Source: an uncultured Pelagibacteraceae bacterium (GTDB taxonomy: Bacteria > Pseudomonadota > Alphaproteobacteria > Pelagibacterales > Pelagibacteraceae). From it: a stretch of 44,814 nt of DNA. Shown here piece by piece: positions 16,247-24,588 of the stretch (position 1 is its first letter; each line of letters begins with the position of its first letter). The DNA is taken from contig CACJFA010000007.1 of assembly GCA_902592545.1 (NCBI GenBank), forward strand, positions 1-44,814, in the 5' to 3' direction. The notes beneath the pieces were generated by a model. That model saw only the letters and a list, made by a program, of their open reading frames with translations. It was not told where the DNA came from and ran no database searches. The translations under genes and the position numbers were made by a program.

Positions 16247-17089
16247 ATGAATTCTGAATACAAAGTATTTAAATTTAAATCTGAAAATTTAGATGACTTT
16301 AATGATCATATATCTATAGAAGAACCTGTTGAAATAATAATTAAATATAAAGATAAAGAAATTTGGGTTGAAAAAACTATTTCAGTTACAATGAGAACTC
16401 CAGGAGATGATGAAGATTTAGTAAGAGGTTTTCTTTTTAATGAAAAAATAATTGAAAAAATTGATTATATAGAAAAAATTGAGCTCACTGGTAAACCTAC
16501 AGAGCAATACGGTCTAAAAAATAAAATTATTGTTACAATTAATAATTCAGATAACATTGATGTCGACAAAATAAAAAGAAATTTTCTAACAAACTCATCT
16601 TGTGGTGTTTGTGGTAAAAGTTCTTTAGATGCTTTAGAAATTATTAAAAAAGATAAAATTTTAAAATCTAATCCAAAAATATCAAAAGAGGTTTTAATGA
16701 GCTCACCAAAAAAGCTTCGTAAAAATCAATCAGAATTTTCAAAAACCGGAGGTATTCATGCAAGTGGATTATTTAGTGCTCAAGGAGATATAGTTGCTAT
16801 TAAGGAGGATGTTGGTCGTCATAATGCTTTAGATAAACTTATTGGTTATGCTCTAAAAGAAAATTTACTTGATAACACTTCACAATTTTTAGCTTGTTCC
16901 GGTAGACTTAATTTTGATCTGGTGCAAAAAGCACTTATGGCAAATATTGGGATTTTAATAGGTGTTGGTGCGCCAACTAGTCTTGCTATTGATTTAGCAA
17001 ATAAGTTTGACATGACATTGGTTGGTTTTGTAAAAGAGGATAGCTTTAATATTTATAGCAATAAAGATAGGATTATAATAAATACTTGA
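16247..17089 (+). CDS. fdhD: Formate dehydrogenase accessory sulfurtransferase FdhD
   Basis: A 280-residue protein needed for active molybdenum formate dehydrogenase. It passes sulfur from a cysteine desulfurase to the bis-MGD cofactor. The CxxC sulfur-carrying motif is Cys119-Gly-Val-Cys122 in NSSCGVCGKSS. Other family marks are TPGDDEDLVRGFLFNE near 51, the TGGIHASGLF segment and EDVGRHNALDKLIG. The length matches E. coli FdhD. It is the first gene of the cluster with fdsB 26 bases downstream, so the maturation factor is made with its client enzyme. No Shine-Dalgarno sequence is apparent and the mRNA may be leaderless. Confidence 0.95.
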   Translation: MNSEYKVFKFKSENLDDFNDHISIEEPVEIIIKYKDKEIWVEKTISVTMRTPGDDEDLVRGFLFNEKIIEKIDYIEKIELTGKPTEQYGLKNKIIVTINNSDNIDVDKIKRNFLTNSSCGVCGKSSLDALEIIKKDKILKSNPKISKEVLMSSPKKLRKNQSEFSKTGGIHASGLFSAQGDIVAIKEDVGRHNALDKLIGYALKENLLDNTSQFLACSGRLNFDLVQKALMANIGILIGVGAPTSLAIDLANKFDMTLVGFVKEDSFNIYSNKDRIIINT

Positions 17090-17101
17090 GCTATTAAAAA
17101 A

Positions 17102-17115
17102 GGGTAAAGGGTAAA
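17102..17115 (+). promoter_or_regulatory. Tandem GGGTAAA element at the fdsB start
   Basis: GGGTAAA occurs twice back to back (17102-17108 and 17109-17115) and abuts the TTG start codon at 17116. Each copy offers an AGGG Shine-Dalgarno core, at 4 and 11 bases from the TTG. The same heptamer is duplicated in the fdh leader. Confidence 0.45.
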
Positions 17116-18771
17116 TTGTCAAAAAATATAAGTAATCTTTCAGGTAGAATTGGACTTAAGGAAAATCTGTTTAAGCAAATTTCAGAAAATACATTAAGCG
17201 AAAAACCACAGGATATTAAGGAAATTGCTAAAAAACATAACCTTGGGGTTTCAACACTTCATGGAGCTGAATCATTTTATGAATTTTTAAGACCATCTCA
17301 TAGAGAAAAGAAAGCTTTTGTTTGTAATGGTAGTGCATGTATGTGTGCTGGCACACAAGAGAAGTTAAAAGATACTTTAAAAGAAAAACTTGGTGACGAT
17401 AAAGTTGGAGAAATGTTTTGCTTAGGACATTGTTATGAAAACCATGCATTCCATTATGATGGAGAAAATTATGCTGGGAAGGATATAGAAAAAATTGACC
17501 AAATAATTAAAGGTGAAGAGATTAAACAAGAGAAATTTTTCTCAAAAAGTTTTGCAACAACAAGTTTCTTAATGGATGATAAACTTTCATCAACTGACCA
17601 ATTTAAAGATCAATTAAATAAATTTTTAAAAACCGATAAAAAAGAAATTGTTAAATCACTCTTAGATTCTAATTTAACTGGAAGAGGTGGTGCGGGATTT
17701 CCCACAGGAATGAAGTGGGATTTTTGTAGTAAAGCTAAAGGAGAAAAAAAGTATGTAATCTGTAACGCAGATGAAGGTGACTCTGGTGCTTTTTCAGATA
17801 GATATTTATTAGAAGATCAGCCTCTGAAAGTTATTTTTGGAATGGTAATGTGTGGATTTGTAATTGGAAGCGATGAGGGAGTTTTGTATATTCGTGGAGA
17901 ATATCCAAAATCTATTGAAGCTATCAATGGAAGTATCAATGAACTTAAAAAGTTAGGTCTTCTAGGTGAAAATATTTTGGGAACTGATTTTTCATTCGAT
18001 CTTGGAATTTGTATCGGACAAGGTGCATACATTTGTGGAGAAGAAACAGCTTTGATTGCATCTATTGAAGGAAGAAGAGCAGAAGTTGATGTTAGACCGC
18101 CTTTTCCTGTTACAGAAGGATTATATAAAAAACCAACTGTTGTTAACAATGTTGAAACTTTAGCAGCTGCTACAGGAATTTTAATAAATGGTTCTGAAAA
18201 ATTTTCATCTGTAGGAAATAAAAAATCTGCAGGTACTAAATTGGTTTGTTTGGATAGTTTCTTTAACAACCCAGGTGTTTATGAAATTGATATGGGAACG
18301 CCAATGAAAAAAATATTTAATGAAATTGGTGGAGGATACAAAGAACCATTAAAAGCTTTTCAAATTGGTGGGCCACTTGGTGGTGTGGTTCCATTAAGTG
18401 AAATAGAAAATCTTAATTTAGATTTTCAGGAGTTTACTGCAAAAGGTTTCATGTTAGGTCATGCTAGTGTGGTGAGTATTCCTAAAGATTTTTCTATGGC
18501 AGAATACATTCATCATCTATTTGAATTTTCTGCTGAAGAATCGTGTGGAAAATGTTTCCCTGGAAGACTTGGATCTTACAGAGGTAAAGAAATGTTTGAC
18601 CAAGCTAAAAAGAAAACTGCAAAAATACCTTTGAAATTGCTTGAAGAATTGCTTGTTACAATGAAAAAAGGTTGTTTGTGTGCTTTATGCGGAGCTATTC
18701 CCACTCCTATTCAAAACATCCTAAAATACTTTGGGGATGAAATGAAAAATGATATGGTTAAAGATAATTAA
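17116..18771 (+). CDS. fdsB: Formate dehydrogenase beta subunit, NuoE-NuoF fusion
   Basis: A 551-residue diaphorase subunit that takes electrons from FdsA to NAD. Residues 1-130 are a NuoE/FdsG-like thioredoxin-type [2Fe-2S] domain with Cys70, Cys75, Cys102 and Cys106. From about 150 on it is NuoF-like: GRGGAGFPTG for FMN/NADH, ICGEETALIASIEG, and a C-terminal ESCGKCFPGRLG plus GCLCALCG for a [4Fe-4S] cluster. In Rhodobacter and Ralstonia these are two proteins (FdsG and FdsB); a fused form resembles the tungsten/molybdenum Fdh1 beta subunit of Methylobacterium. The TTG start is forced because an in-frame TAA lies at 17095. The stop overlaps the fdsA ATG by 1 base. Confidence 0.93.
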   Translation: MSKNISNLSGRIGLKENLFKQISENTLSEKPQDIKEIAKKHNLGVSTLHGAESFYEFLRPSHREKKAFVCNGSACMCAGTQEKLKDTLKEKLGDDKVGEMFCLGHCYENHAFHYDGENYAGKDIEKIDQIIKGEEIKQEKFFSKSFATTSFLMDDKLSSTDQFKDQLNKFLKTDKKEIVKSLLDSNLTGRGGAGFPTGMKWDFCSKAKGEKKYVICNADEGDSGAFSDRYLLEDQPLKVIFGMVMCGFVIGSDEGVLYIRGEYPKSIEAINGSINELKKLGLLGENILGTDFSFDLGICIGQGAYICGEETALIASIEGRRAEVDVRPPFPVTEGLYKKPTVVNNVETLAAATGILINGSEKFSSVGNKKSAGTKLVCLDSFFNNPGVYEIDMGTPMKKIFNEIGGGYKEPLKAFQIGGPLGGVVPLSEIENLNLDFQEFTAKGFMLGHASVVSIPKDFSMAEYIHHLFEFSAEESCGKCFPGRLGSYRGKEMFDQAKKKTAKIPLKLLEELLVTMKKGCLCALCGAIPTPIQNILKYFGDEMKNDMVKDN

Positions 18772-21539
18772 TGAGTTCAGAAAAAAGAAAAATTGCTTAT
18801 ATTGACGGAAAACCGTATGAAATCGGTCCAAATCACTCGTCTATTTTAAAATTTGTTAAAAGTTATGTAGGTGAAAAAAAAGTTCCTACCTTATGTGATG
18901 ATCCAAATTTAGCACCTTATGGAGCTTGTAGAGTGTGTTCGGTCGAAGTTGCTTTAGAAAAAGATGGCCCTACAAGAGTAGTAGCTTCTTGCCATACTCC
19001 AGTTGCTGAAAATCAACACATATTTACATCAAATGAATCTTTGAAAGATCTTAGAAAAAATATTGTTGAATTAGTATTAACAGATCACCCAATGGAATGT
19101 GATACTTGTGAGGTAAATAATAATTGTGAATTACAAACAGTAGCAAACGATTTAGGGGTATCTGATCACAGATATAACAGTCCAAAACAACATAAAGGAA
19201 TTCCAAGAGATACATCTCATGATTACATGAGAATGAATTTAGACAATTGTATAAATTGTGGAAGATGTGTCAGAGCTTGTGATGAAATTCAAGGTTCATT
19301 CGTTTTAACAATGAGTGGAAGAGGATTTGAATCAAGAATAACAACTGATAACGATATGATGTTTGGAGATAGTTCGTGTGTTTCTTGTGGTGCTTGCGCT
19401 CACACTTGTCCAACAGATGCTATCTCAGATGTTTTTCAATCAAAGTCTGCTGCAGTAGATAAAAAAGTTAGAACAACATGTTCGTACTGTGGTGTTGGTT
19501 GTAATTTAGAGGCTTCAATTAAAGATGATAAGGTTGTGGCTATTGATACTCCAAAACAAACAGAAGTTAACGCTGGACATACGTGTATTAAAGGAAGATA
19601 TGCGTTTAGTTTTTATGATCATCCAGACAGATTAAAAACACCTTTGATTAAAAGAAATGGAAAATTTGAAGAAGCTTCGTGGGATGAAGCTTATGATTTT
19701 ATCAAAAAGGAAATGAATAGAATTACAAAAGAAAATGGTCCAGATGCCTTTGCTGGAATTTCCTCTGCGAGATGTACGAATGAAGAAAATTATGTTTTCC
19801 AAAAAATGATTAGAGCTGCGGTAGGAACTAACAGTGTAGATTGTTGTGCAAGAATTTGTCATTCACCAACAGCTTGGGGAATGCAACAAACTTTTGGAAC
19901 AGGAGCGGCGACTAATTCAACTGAAGATATTTATCATGCAGATTTATTTTTAGTTATTGGAGCTAATCCAACAAATGCTCATCCTGTAACAGGTGCAAAA
20001 ATAAAACAACAAGTCATGAAAGGTAAAAAATTAATTGTGCTTGATCCAGTTACAACTGAGCTAGCGAAACTTGCTGATTATCATATTAAACTAAGACCAG
20101 GAACTAACGTTGCAGTTCTAAATATGATGTTACATTTTATTATAAAATCAAAACTTTATAATGCAGATTTTGTTAGAGATAGAACTGAAGGCTTTGATAA
20201 TTTCTTAAAAGAGATTGAAAGACAGGATGTAGATCAACTAGCAAAAGTGGCTGGAGTAGATAAACAATTAGTTAAAGAAGCTGCAATTGCATATGCTACT
20301 GCAAGAAATTCAATGGAGTTCCATGGTTTAGGAGTTACTGAACACGAACAAGGATCTAAAACTGTAATGTTAATTGCAGATCTAGCAATGATTACCGGAA
20401 ACATTGGAAGAAAAGGTGTTGGTGTTAACCCTTTAAGAGGTCAAAACAATGTTCAAGGTGCAGCAGATATGGGATGTCAACCACACCAAGGTGCTGGATA
20501 TTTTCCTGTAGCTGATGAAAAGCATCAAGAATTCTATACAGAAAAATATGGAGTAACTCACCCAACTAAGCCAGGATTAAAAATTCCTCAAATGTTTGAA
20601 GCTGCAATAGATAAAGAGCTTAAAGGTTTATGGATTATTGGTGAAGATATAGTTCAAACTGACCCTAATAGCGCTCATGTTATAGAGGCTATGAACTCAT
20701 TAGAGCTTCTAGTTGTTCAAGAAATATTTATGAGTGAAACGGCAAAATTAGCGACTGTTGTTCTACCAGGTACAACTTTCTTGGAAAAGGATGGAACTTT
20801 TACAAATACTGAGAGAAGAATTCAAAGAGTGAACAGAGCTGTGCCTCCTCTACCAGGCACTAAACCTGATGGATTAATTGTAACTGAAATGATGCAAAAA
20901 TTAGGTTTTGACCAACCAACTTATGACGCTGATCAAGTTCTAGAAGAGATTGCTGATATAGTTCCTTTCTTTAAGGGAGTTACTAGAGAGAGACTTGGAA
21001 AATTTGGATTACAATGGCCAGTTCAAGAAGATGGAACTGATACTAAAATTTTACATACTGAAACTTTTAAATTAGGTAAAGGTAGACTTAAAAACTTTGA
21101 TTGGAAAGAGTCATCAGAAATTGAAGCTAATAAAAAAGATTATCCTTTAATTTTAACAACAAGTAGAGTTTTACAACATTACAACGCCGCAACAATGACT
21201 AGAAGAACAAAAAATATAAATATTGTTGATGAAGATGTTTTATTAATTCATCCTAAAGATGCTGAGTACAGAGATCTTAATACTGGTGATATTGGAAGAC
21301 TTTATTCAGGTAGAGGTGAAGTTGCCCTTAAAGTAGAGGTGACAGATAAAGTTAAAGAAGGAATAGTGTTTACTACATTCCATTTCCCAGAACATATGGT
21401 TAATATGGTTACAGGTCATGGTAAAGATGAAGAAACAATGTGTGCAGAATACAAGGTATCTTCTGTTGAAGTGCAAAAAATCTCAAATCAATTTAAAACA
21501 GAAGTTAAACCAAAAGAAAATCAAGCTGAAGTTAATTAA
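18771..21539 (+). CDS. fdsA: NAD-linked molybdenum formate dehydrogenase catalytic subunit
   Basis: A 922-residue catalytic subunit of the NuoG/FdsA type. The first 220 residues are a ferredoxin region with [2Fe-2S] (Cys42, 53, 56, 74), a His-Cys3 site (Cys110, 113, 119) and two [4Fe-4S] sets (Cys160/163/166/170 and 203/206/209/213). The DMSO-reductase-type domain follows with its own [4Fe-4S] (Cys237, 240, 244, 272) and the Mo ligand Cys363 in CCARICHSPT, where E. coli FdhH has selenocysteine. The C-terminal cofactor domain contains ILTTSRVLQHYNAATMTRRT. It oxidises formate in the cytoplasm with FdsB. W instead of Mo is possible. No fdsD-like small gene follows. Confidence 0.95.
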   Translation: MSSEKRKIAYIDGKPYEIGPNHSSILKFVKSYVGEKKVPTLCDDPNLAPYGACRVCSVEVALEKDGPTRVVASCHTPVAENQHIFTSNESLKDLRKNIVELVLTDHPMECDTCEVNNNCELQTVANDLGVSDHRYNSPKQHKGIPRDTSHDYMRMNLDNCINCGRCVRACDEIQGSFVLTMSGRGFESRITTDNDMMFGDSSCVSCGACAHTCPTDAISDVFQSKSAAVDKKVRTTCSYCGVGCNLEASIKDDKVVAIDTPKQTEVNAGHTCIKGRYAFSFYDHPDRLKTPLIKRNGKFEEASWDEAYDFIKKEMNRITKENGPDAFAGISSARCTNEENYVFQKMIRAAVGTNSVDCCARICHSPTAWGMQQTFGTGAATNSTEDIYHADLFLVIGANPTNAHPVTGAKIKQQVMKGKKLIVLDPVTTELAKLADYHIKLRPGTNVAVLNMMLHFIIKSKLYNADFVRDRTEGFDNFLKEIERQDVDQLAKVAGVDKQLVKEAAIAYATARNSMEFHGLGVTEHEQGSKTVMLIADLAMITGNIGRKGVGVNPLRGQNNVQGAADMGCQPHQGAGYFPVADEKHQEFYTEKYGVTHPTKPGLKIPQMFEAAIDKELKGLWIIGEDIVQTDPNSAHVIEAMNSLELLVVQEIFMSETAKLATVVLPGTTFLEKDGTFTNTERRIQRVNRAVPPLPGTKPDGLIVTEMMQKLGFDQPTYDADQVLEEIADIVPFFKGVTRERLGKFGLQWPVQEDGTDTKILHTETFKLGKGRLKNFDWKESSEIEANKKDYPLILTTSRVLQHYNAATMTRRTKNINIVDEDVLLIHPKDAEYRDLNTGDIGRLYSGRGEVALKVEVTDKVKEGIVFTTFHFPEHMVNMVTGHGKDEETMCAEYKVSSVEVQKISNQFKTEVKPKENQAEVN

Positions 21540-21544
21540 TTAAA

Positions 21545-22990
21545 ATGACCATTGGTTGGCATTTTGATAATACATATTCAAAGTTATCAAATACTTTTAA
21601 AGAAAATATTAAACCAACTCCTGTTCATGATCCTGAATTAGTAATTTTAAATAAGGAACTAGCATCTACTTTAAATTTAGATTTTTCAAAAACTGACAAA
21701 AAAAAATTAGCAGAAATATTTTCTGGAAACTCCATACCAGAGGAAACTAATACTATTGCACAGGCATATGCAGGTCATCAATTTGGACACTTTACGATGT
21801 TAGGAGATGGTAGAGCAGTTTTATTGGGTGAGCATTTAGTAAACAATGACAATCGTTTTGATATTCAGTTTAAAGGTTCAGGAAGAACTTCTTTTTCTAG
21901 AGGTGGTGACGGAAGAGCAGCACTAGGACCTATGCTTAGAGAATATATTATCAGTGAAGCAATACACTCATTAAATATTCCAACTACTAGAAGCCTTGCT
22001 GTAGTCAAAACAGGAGAAAAAGTTGTAAGAGAAAATCTTTTACAGGGTGCTATATTAACAAGAGTTGCATCCAGTCATCTTCGGGTTGGAACATTTCAAT
22101 ACATAGCTGCAACTCAAAACATTGAAAATTTAAATACTTTAGTCGACTACACAGTAAATAGACATTATCCAGAAATCAAAACATCAAATTCAAAAGGATT
22201 AGACTTGTTAAATCTTGTAATGGAAAAGCAATGCCAGCTAGTAATCAATTGGATGCGAGTTGGATTTATTCATGGAGTTATGAATACTGATAACATGGCA
22301 ATTTCAGGTGAAACCATTGATTACGGTCCTTGTGCATTTATGGATCATTATGATCCAAAAACTGTATTTAGCTCAATCGATAAATTTGGGAGATATGCCT
22401 TTTCTAATCAACCACCCATTACAAAGTGGAATTTAGCAAGATTTGCAGAATGCTTAATCCCTCTAATTGACAAAAATGAAGATACTGCAATTAAATTAGC
22501 AACAGATTTAATAGATAATTTCCAAAATATTTATGAAGATAAATGGTTAAATATGATGAGAGATAAACTAGGTCTATTTGGTGAGGATAAAAATGATAAA
22601 AAATTAATTAACGATTTGTTTAATTGGATGAAAAAAAATAAAGCAGATTACACAAATACTTTTTGTAATCTAATGGATATCAATTCTGATGAAATTTATA
22701 AAAATAATGATTTTATCGATTGGAAAAATGAATGGAAAAAAAGATCTGAGTTAAATAATTCAACTAAGGACAAACAAACTCAACTTATGAAATCAAATAA
22801 TCCAATTGTAATTCCGAGAAATCATAAAGTAGAGGAAGCTTTAGCTGAAGCAGACAAAGGAAATTTAGACAAAATGAAAAAATTATTAACTATTTTAAAA
22901 AACCCGTATGTCAATCAGAATAATATTGAGGAATATAAATTACCTGCTCCATCAAGCAATGAAAAATATCAAACTTTTTGTGGAACTTAA
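21545..22990 (+). CDS. selO: Protein adenylyltransferase SelO (YdiU family)
   Basis: A 481-residue pseudokinase-fold protein. The family transfers AMP from ATP to Ser/Thr/Tyr residues of redox proteins. Visible signatures are QAYAGHQFGHFTMLGDGRA near residue 75, FKGSGRTSFSRGGDGRA near 110, LREYIISEAIHSL, the NTDNMAISGETIDYGPCAFMD segment with active-site Asn/Asp, and the C-terminal CGT with the redox cysteine that is selenocysteine in animal SelO (a normal TGT codon here). The length equals that of E. coli SelO. It begins 5 bases after fdsA, so it is probably co-transcribed with the formate dehydrogenase. The stop is 1 base from the opposing flavoprotein gene. Confidence 0.94.
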   Translation: MTIGWHFDNTYSKLSNTFKENIKPTPVHDPELVILNKELASTLNLDFSKTDKKKLAEIFSGNSIPEETNTIAQAYAGHQFGHFTMLGDGRAVLLGEHLVNNDNRFDIQFKGSGRTSFSRGGDGRAALGPMLREYIISEAIHSLNIPTTRSLAVVKTGEKVVRENLLQGAILTRVASSHLRVGTFQYIAATQNIENLNTLVDYTVNRHYPEIKTSNSKGLDLLNLVMEKQCQLVINWMRVGFIHGVMNTDNMAISGETIDYGPCAFMDHYDPKTVFSSIDKFGRYAFSNQPPITKWNLARFAECLIPLIDKNEDTAIKLATDLIDNFQNIYEDKWLNMMRDKLGLFGEDKNDKKLINDLFNWMKKNKADYTNTFCNLMDINSDEIYKNNDFIDWKNEWKKRSELNNSTKDKQTQLMKSNNPIVIPRNHKVEEALAEADKGNLDKMKKLLTILKNPYVNQNNIEEYKLPAPSSNEKYQTFCGT

Positions 22991-22991
22991 A

Positions 22992-24095
22992 TTATAGAAC
23001 GTAAGGCTCAGGCCTAGCAGTTTTACCTAAAACTCTTTCAACTGCAAAATCACTTATATCAATTGTTTGGTATGATCCTGTTGTGATTAATTCCGTTAAA
23101 GCTCTACCAATACCTGGCGCCTGCATTAATCCTCGACCTGTAAATCCAGAAGCCATGTAAACATTGTCATATTTAGGATGTTTACCAACGACTGCATTGT
23201 TATCTAATCTATTGCAATCATAGTAACCCGCCCATCCACCAGTTAACTTTAATTCTTCAAAGGCAGGTATTCTCTTTGCAAGAGCTGGCCAAACTAATTC
23301 CTCAAAATCATTCCAAGCTGGTTCCAAATCATCTGCATCAAATACAGAAATAGGTGATCCTGCTAAATATTCCCCACCTTCTGGTCTCCAATAAACACCG
23401 GTTGTAAGGTCTCCACTTAATGGCATCTCTTTTATATATGTTGGGCATTTAACTCTAAACACGGTATGCTTTTGAGGAACAACAGGAATATCTTCTAACA
23501 ATTCTTTTGTCCAGCAACCAGCTGCAGAAACAATCGTTTTAGCATTTATTTCAGAAATACTTTTTACTTCACCTTTAATAAATTCTGCTCCAAGCTCTAT
23601 TGCTTTGCTCTTAAGAGCGCTATGAAACATAAAAGGATCAATCCATCCTTCACTTTGATTATCTGTATAAGTTGCTGTCTCAATCCCTTCACTGTTCACA
23701 TAAGGGAAAACCTTAGATAATTCTGACCCTTTAATATTTTTTGTTCCTGCATCACATTCTTTATGATTTTCTAATGCTCTATATTGTTCTTCAGCATGTT
23801 CAGAACCAAACATTAAGAGATATCCATTGGTTACCATACTAGCTGTAGGGTTAGGATTTTTTTCTGTTTTTAACAATTCTGGTATTTGAAAGATAAATTC
23901 TCTTGCAAATTTTCCTAATAAAATATTTTCTTTTTGGAAAAATTGTCTTCTAAAACCTCCTAAAGATAATGGGAATGAAGCGGTTTTATAAGTAGGATCT
24001 CTTTCAATAACTTTTACTTTTCTACCTTCTTTGGATAAAAAATAAGCAGTAGCTGCCCCTATTATTCCACCACCAATTACTACAACATCATCCAT
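22992..24095 (-). CDS. DAO-family FAD oxidoreductase (FOXRED1/sarcosine-oxidase-like)
   Basis: A 367-residue flavoprotein with the dinucleotide motif VVVIGGGIIGAATAYFLSKEG at the N-terminus. The segment LGGFRRQFFQKENI and the C-terminal SGFTGRGLMQAPGIGRAL are those of the FOXRED1-like branch of the D-amino-acid oxidase/sarcosine oxidase family. Members oxidise secondary or tertiary amines or amino acids and pass electrons to O2 or another acceptor. Substrates such as sarcosine or dimethylglycine would fit the glycine and creatinase setting of the window. No heterotetrameric sarcosine oxidase partners are present. It runs with tspO upstream (2-base gap) and its 3' end is 1 base from selO. Confidence 0.85.
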   Translation of the reverse strand: MDDVVVIGGGIIGAATAYFLSKEGRKVKVIERDPTYKTASFPLSLGGFRRQFFQKENILLGKFAREFIFQIPELLKTEKNPNPTASMVTNGYLLMFGSEHAEEQYRALENHKECDAGTKNIKGSELSKVFPYVNSEGIETATYTDNQSEGWIDPFMFHSALKSKAIELGAEFIKGEVKSISEINAKTIVSAAGCWTKELLEDIPVVPQKHTVFRVKCPTYIKEMPLSGDLTTGVYWRPEGGEYLAGSPISVFDADDLEPAWNDFEELVWPALAKRIPAFEELKLTGGWAGYYDCNRLDNNAVVGKHPKYDNVYMASGFTGRGLMQAPGIGRALTELITTGSYQTIDISDFAVERVLGKTARPEPYVL

Positions 24096-24097
24096 AT

Positions 24098-24580
24098 CTA
24101 ATTTAACATTATTAAGCTTGTATTCAGAATTAGTGCAAAGCTACACCAAAGTAAATATGGAATCATTAAGTAGGCACTCAACATCTTGACGCGTTTAAAC
24201 CTTAAAATAAGATTAATTATCAATGCTATTAGTATGATTAATATTAAAAGAGCCAAAACCATATTGTGAAAAACAAAAAAAACTACACTCCAAGTTGTAT
24301 TGAATACTAAATGAATAAAATAAATGTAAACAGTATTCATATCTCTATTTTTTGTATGCCAGTAAAGCCATATTGCAACTGTCATCAATGTATACAAAGT
24401 GGTCCAAACAGGTCCGAATATCCAATCTGGTGGATTAAATGTTGGTTTATTTATTAATGAGTACCATGGCTCTTTAAATGTAAAAGTAGCTAAACCACCA
24501 ATCAGTGAAGCAGAGAATGTAATAGCAAGAAACAATATAAATGTTAAAAATTTATTTTTAAACATGTTAGATATATACAT
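24098..24580 (-). CDS. tspO: TspO/MBR family tryptophan-rich sensory protein
   Basis: A 160-residue protein with five membrane helices. The hallmark segments are present: GLATFTFKEPWYSLINKPTF followed by NPPDWIFGPVW, then TLYTLMTVAIWLYW and the Trp-rich helix TTWSVVFF. TspO binds porphyrins and takes part in redox and photo-oxidative stress control. In Rhodobacter it regulates pigment genes in response to oxygen. A second Met at residue 6 (24565, MFKNKFLTF) is the more family-like start and would widen the divergent gap to the SDR gene from 8 to 23 bases. It is divergent from the SDR/lipid module and 2 bases from the downstream flavoprotein. Confidence 0.93.
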   Translation of the reverse strand: MYISNMFKNKFLTFILFLAITFSASLIGGLATFTFKEPWYSLINKPTFNPPDWIFGPVWTTLYTLMTVAIWLYWHTKNRDMNTVYIYFIHLVFNTTWSVVFFVFHNMVLALLILIILIALIINLILRFKRVKMLSAYLMIPYLLWCSFALILNTSLIMLN

Positions 24581-24588
24581 AACAAAAA

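Noticed and set aside
17817..18269. 150-residue open frame on the minus strand inside fdsB
   Set aside because: It lies fully opposite a well-conserved gene and shows no family features; it is a by-product of codon bias.
18771..22990. Selenoprotein forms of FdsA or SelO
   Set aside because: The Mo ligand of FdsA and the C-terminal CGT of SelO are coded by normal cysteine codons, and no in-frame TGA occurs.
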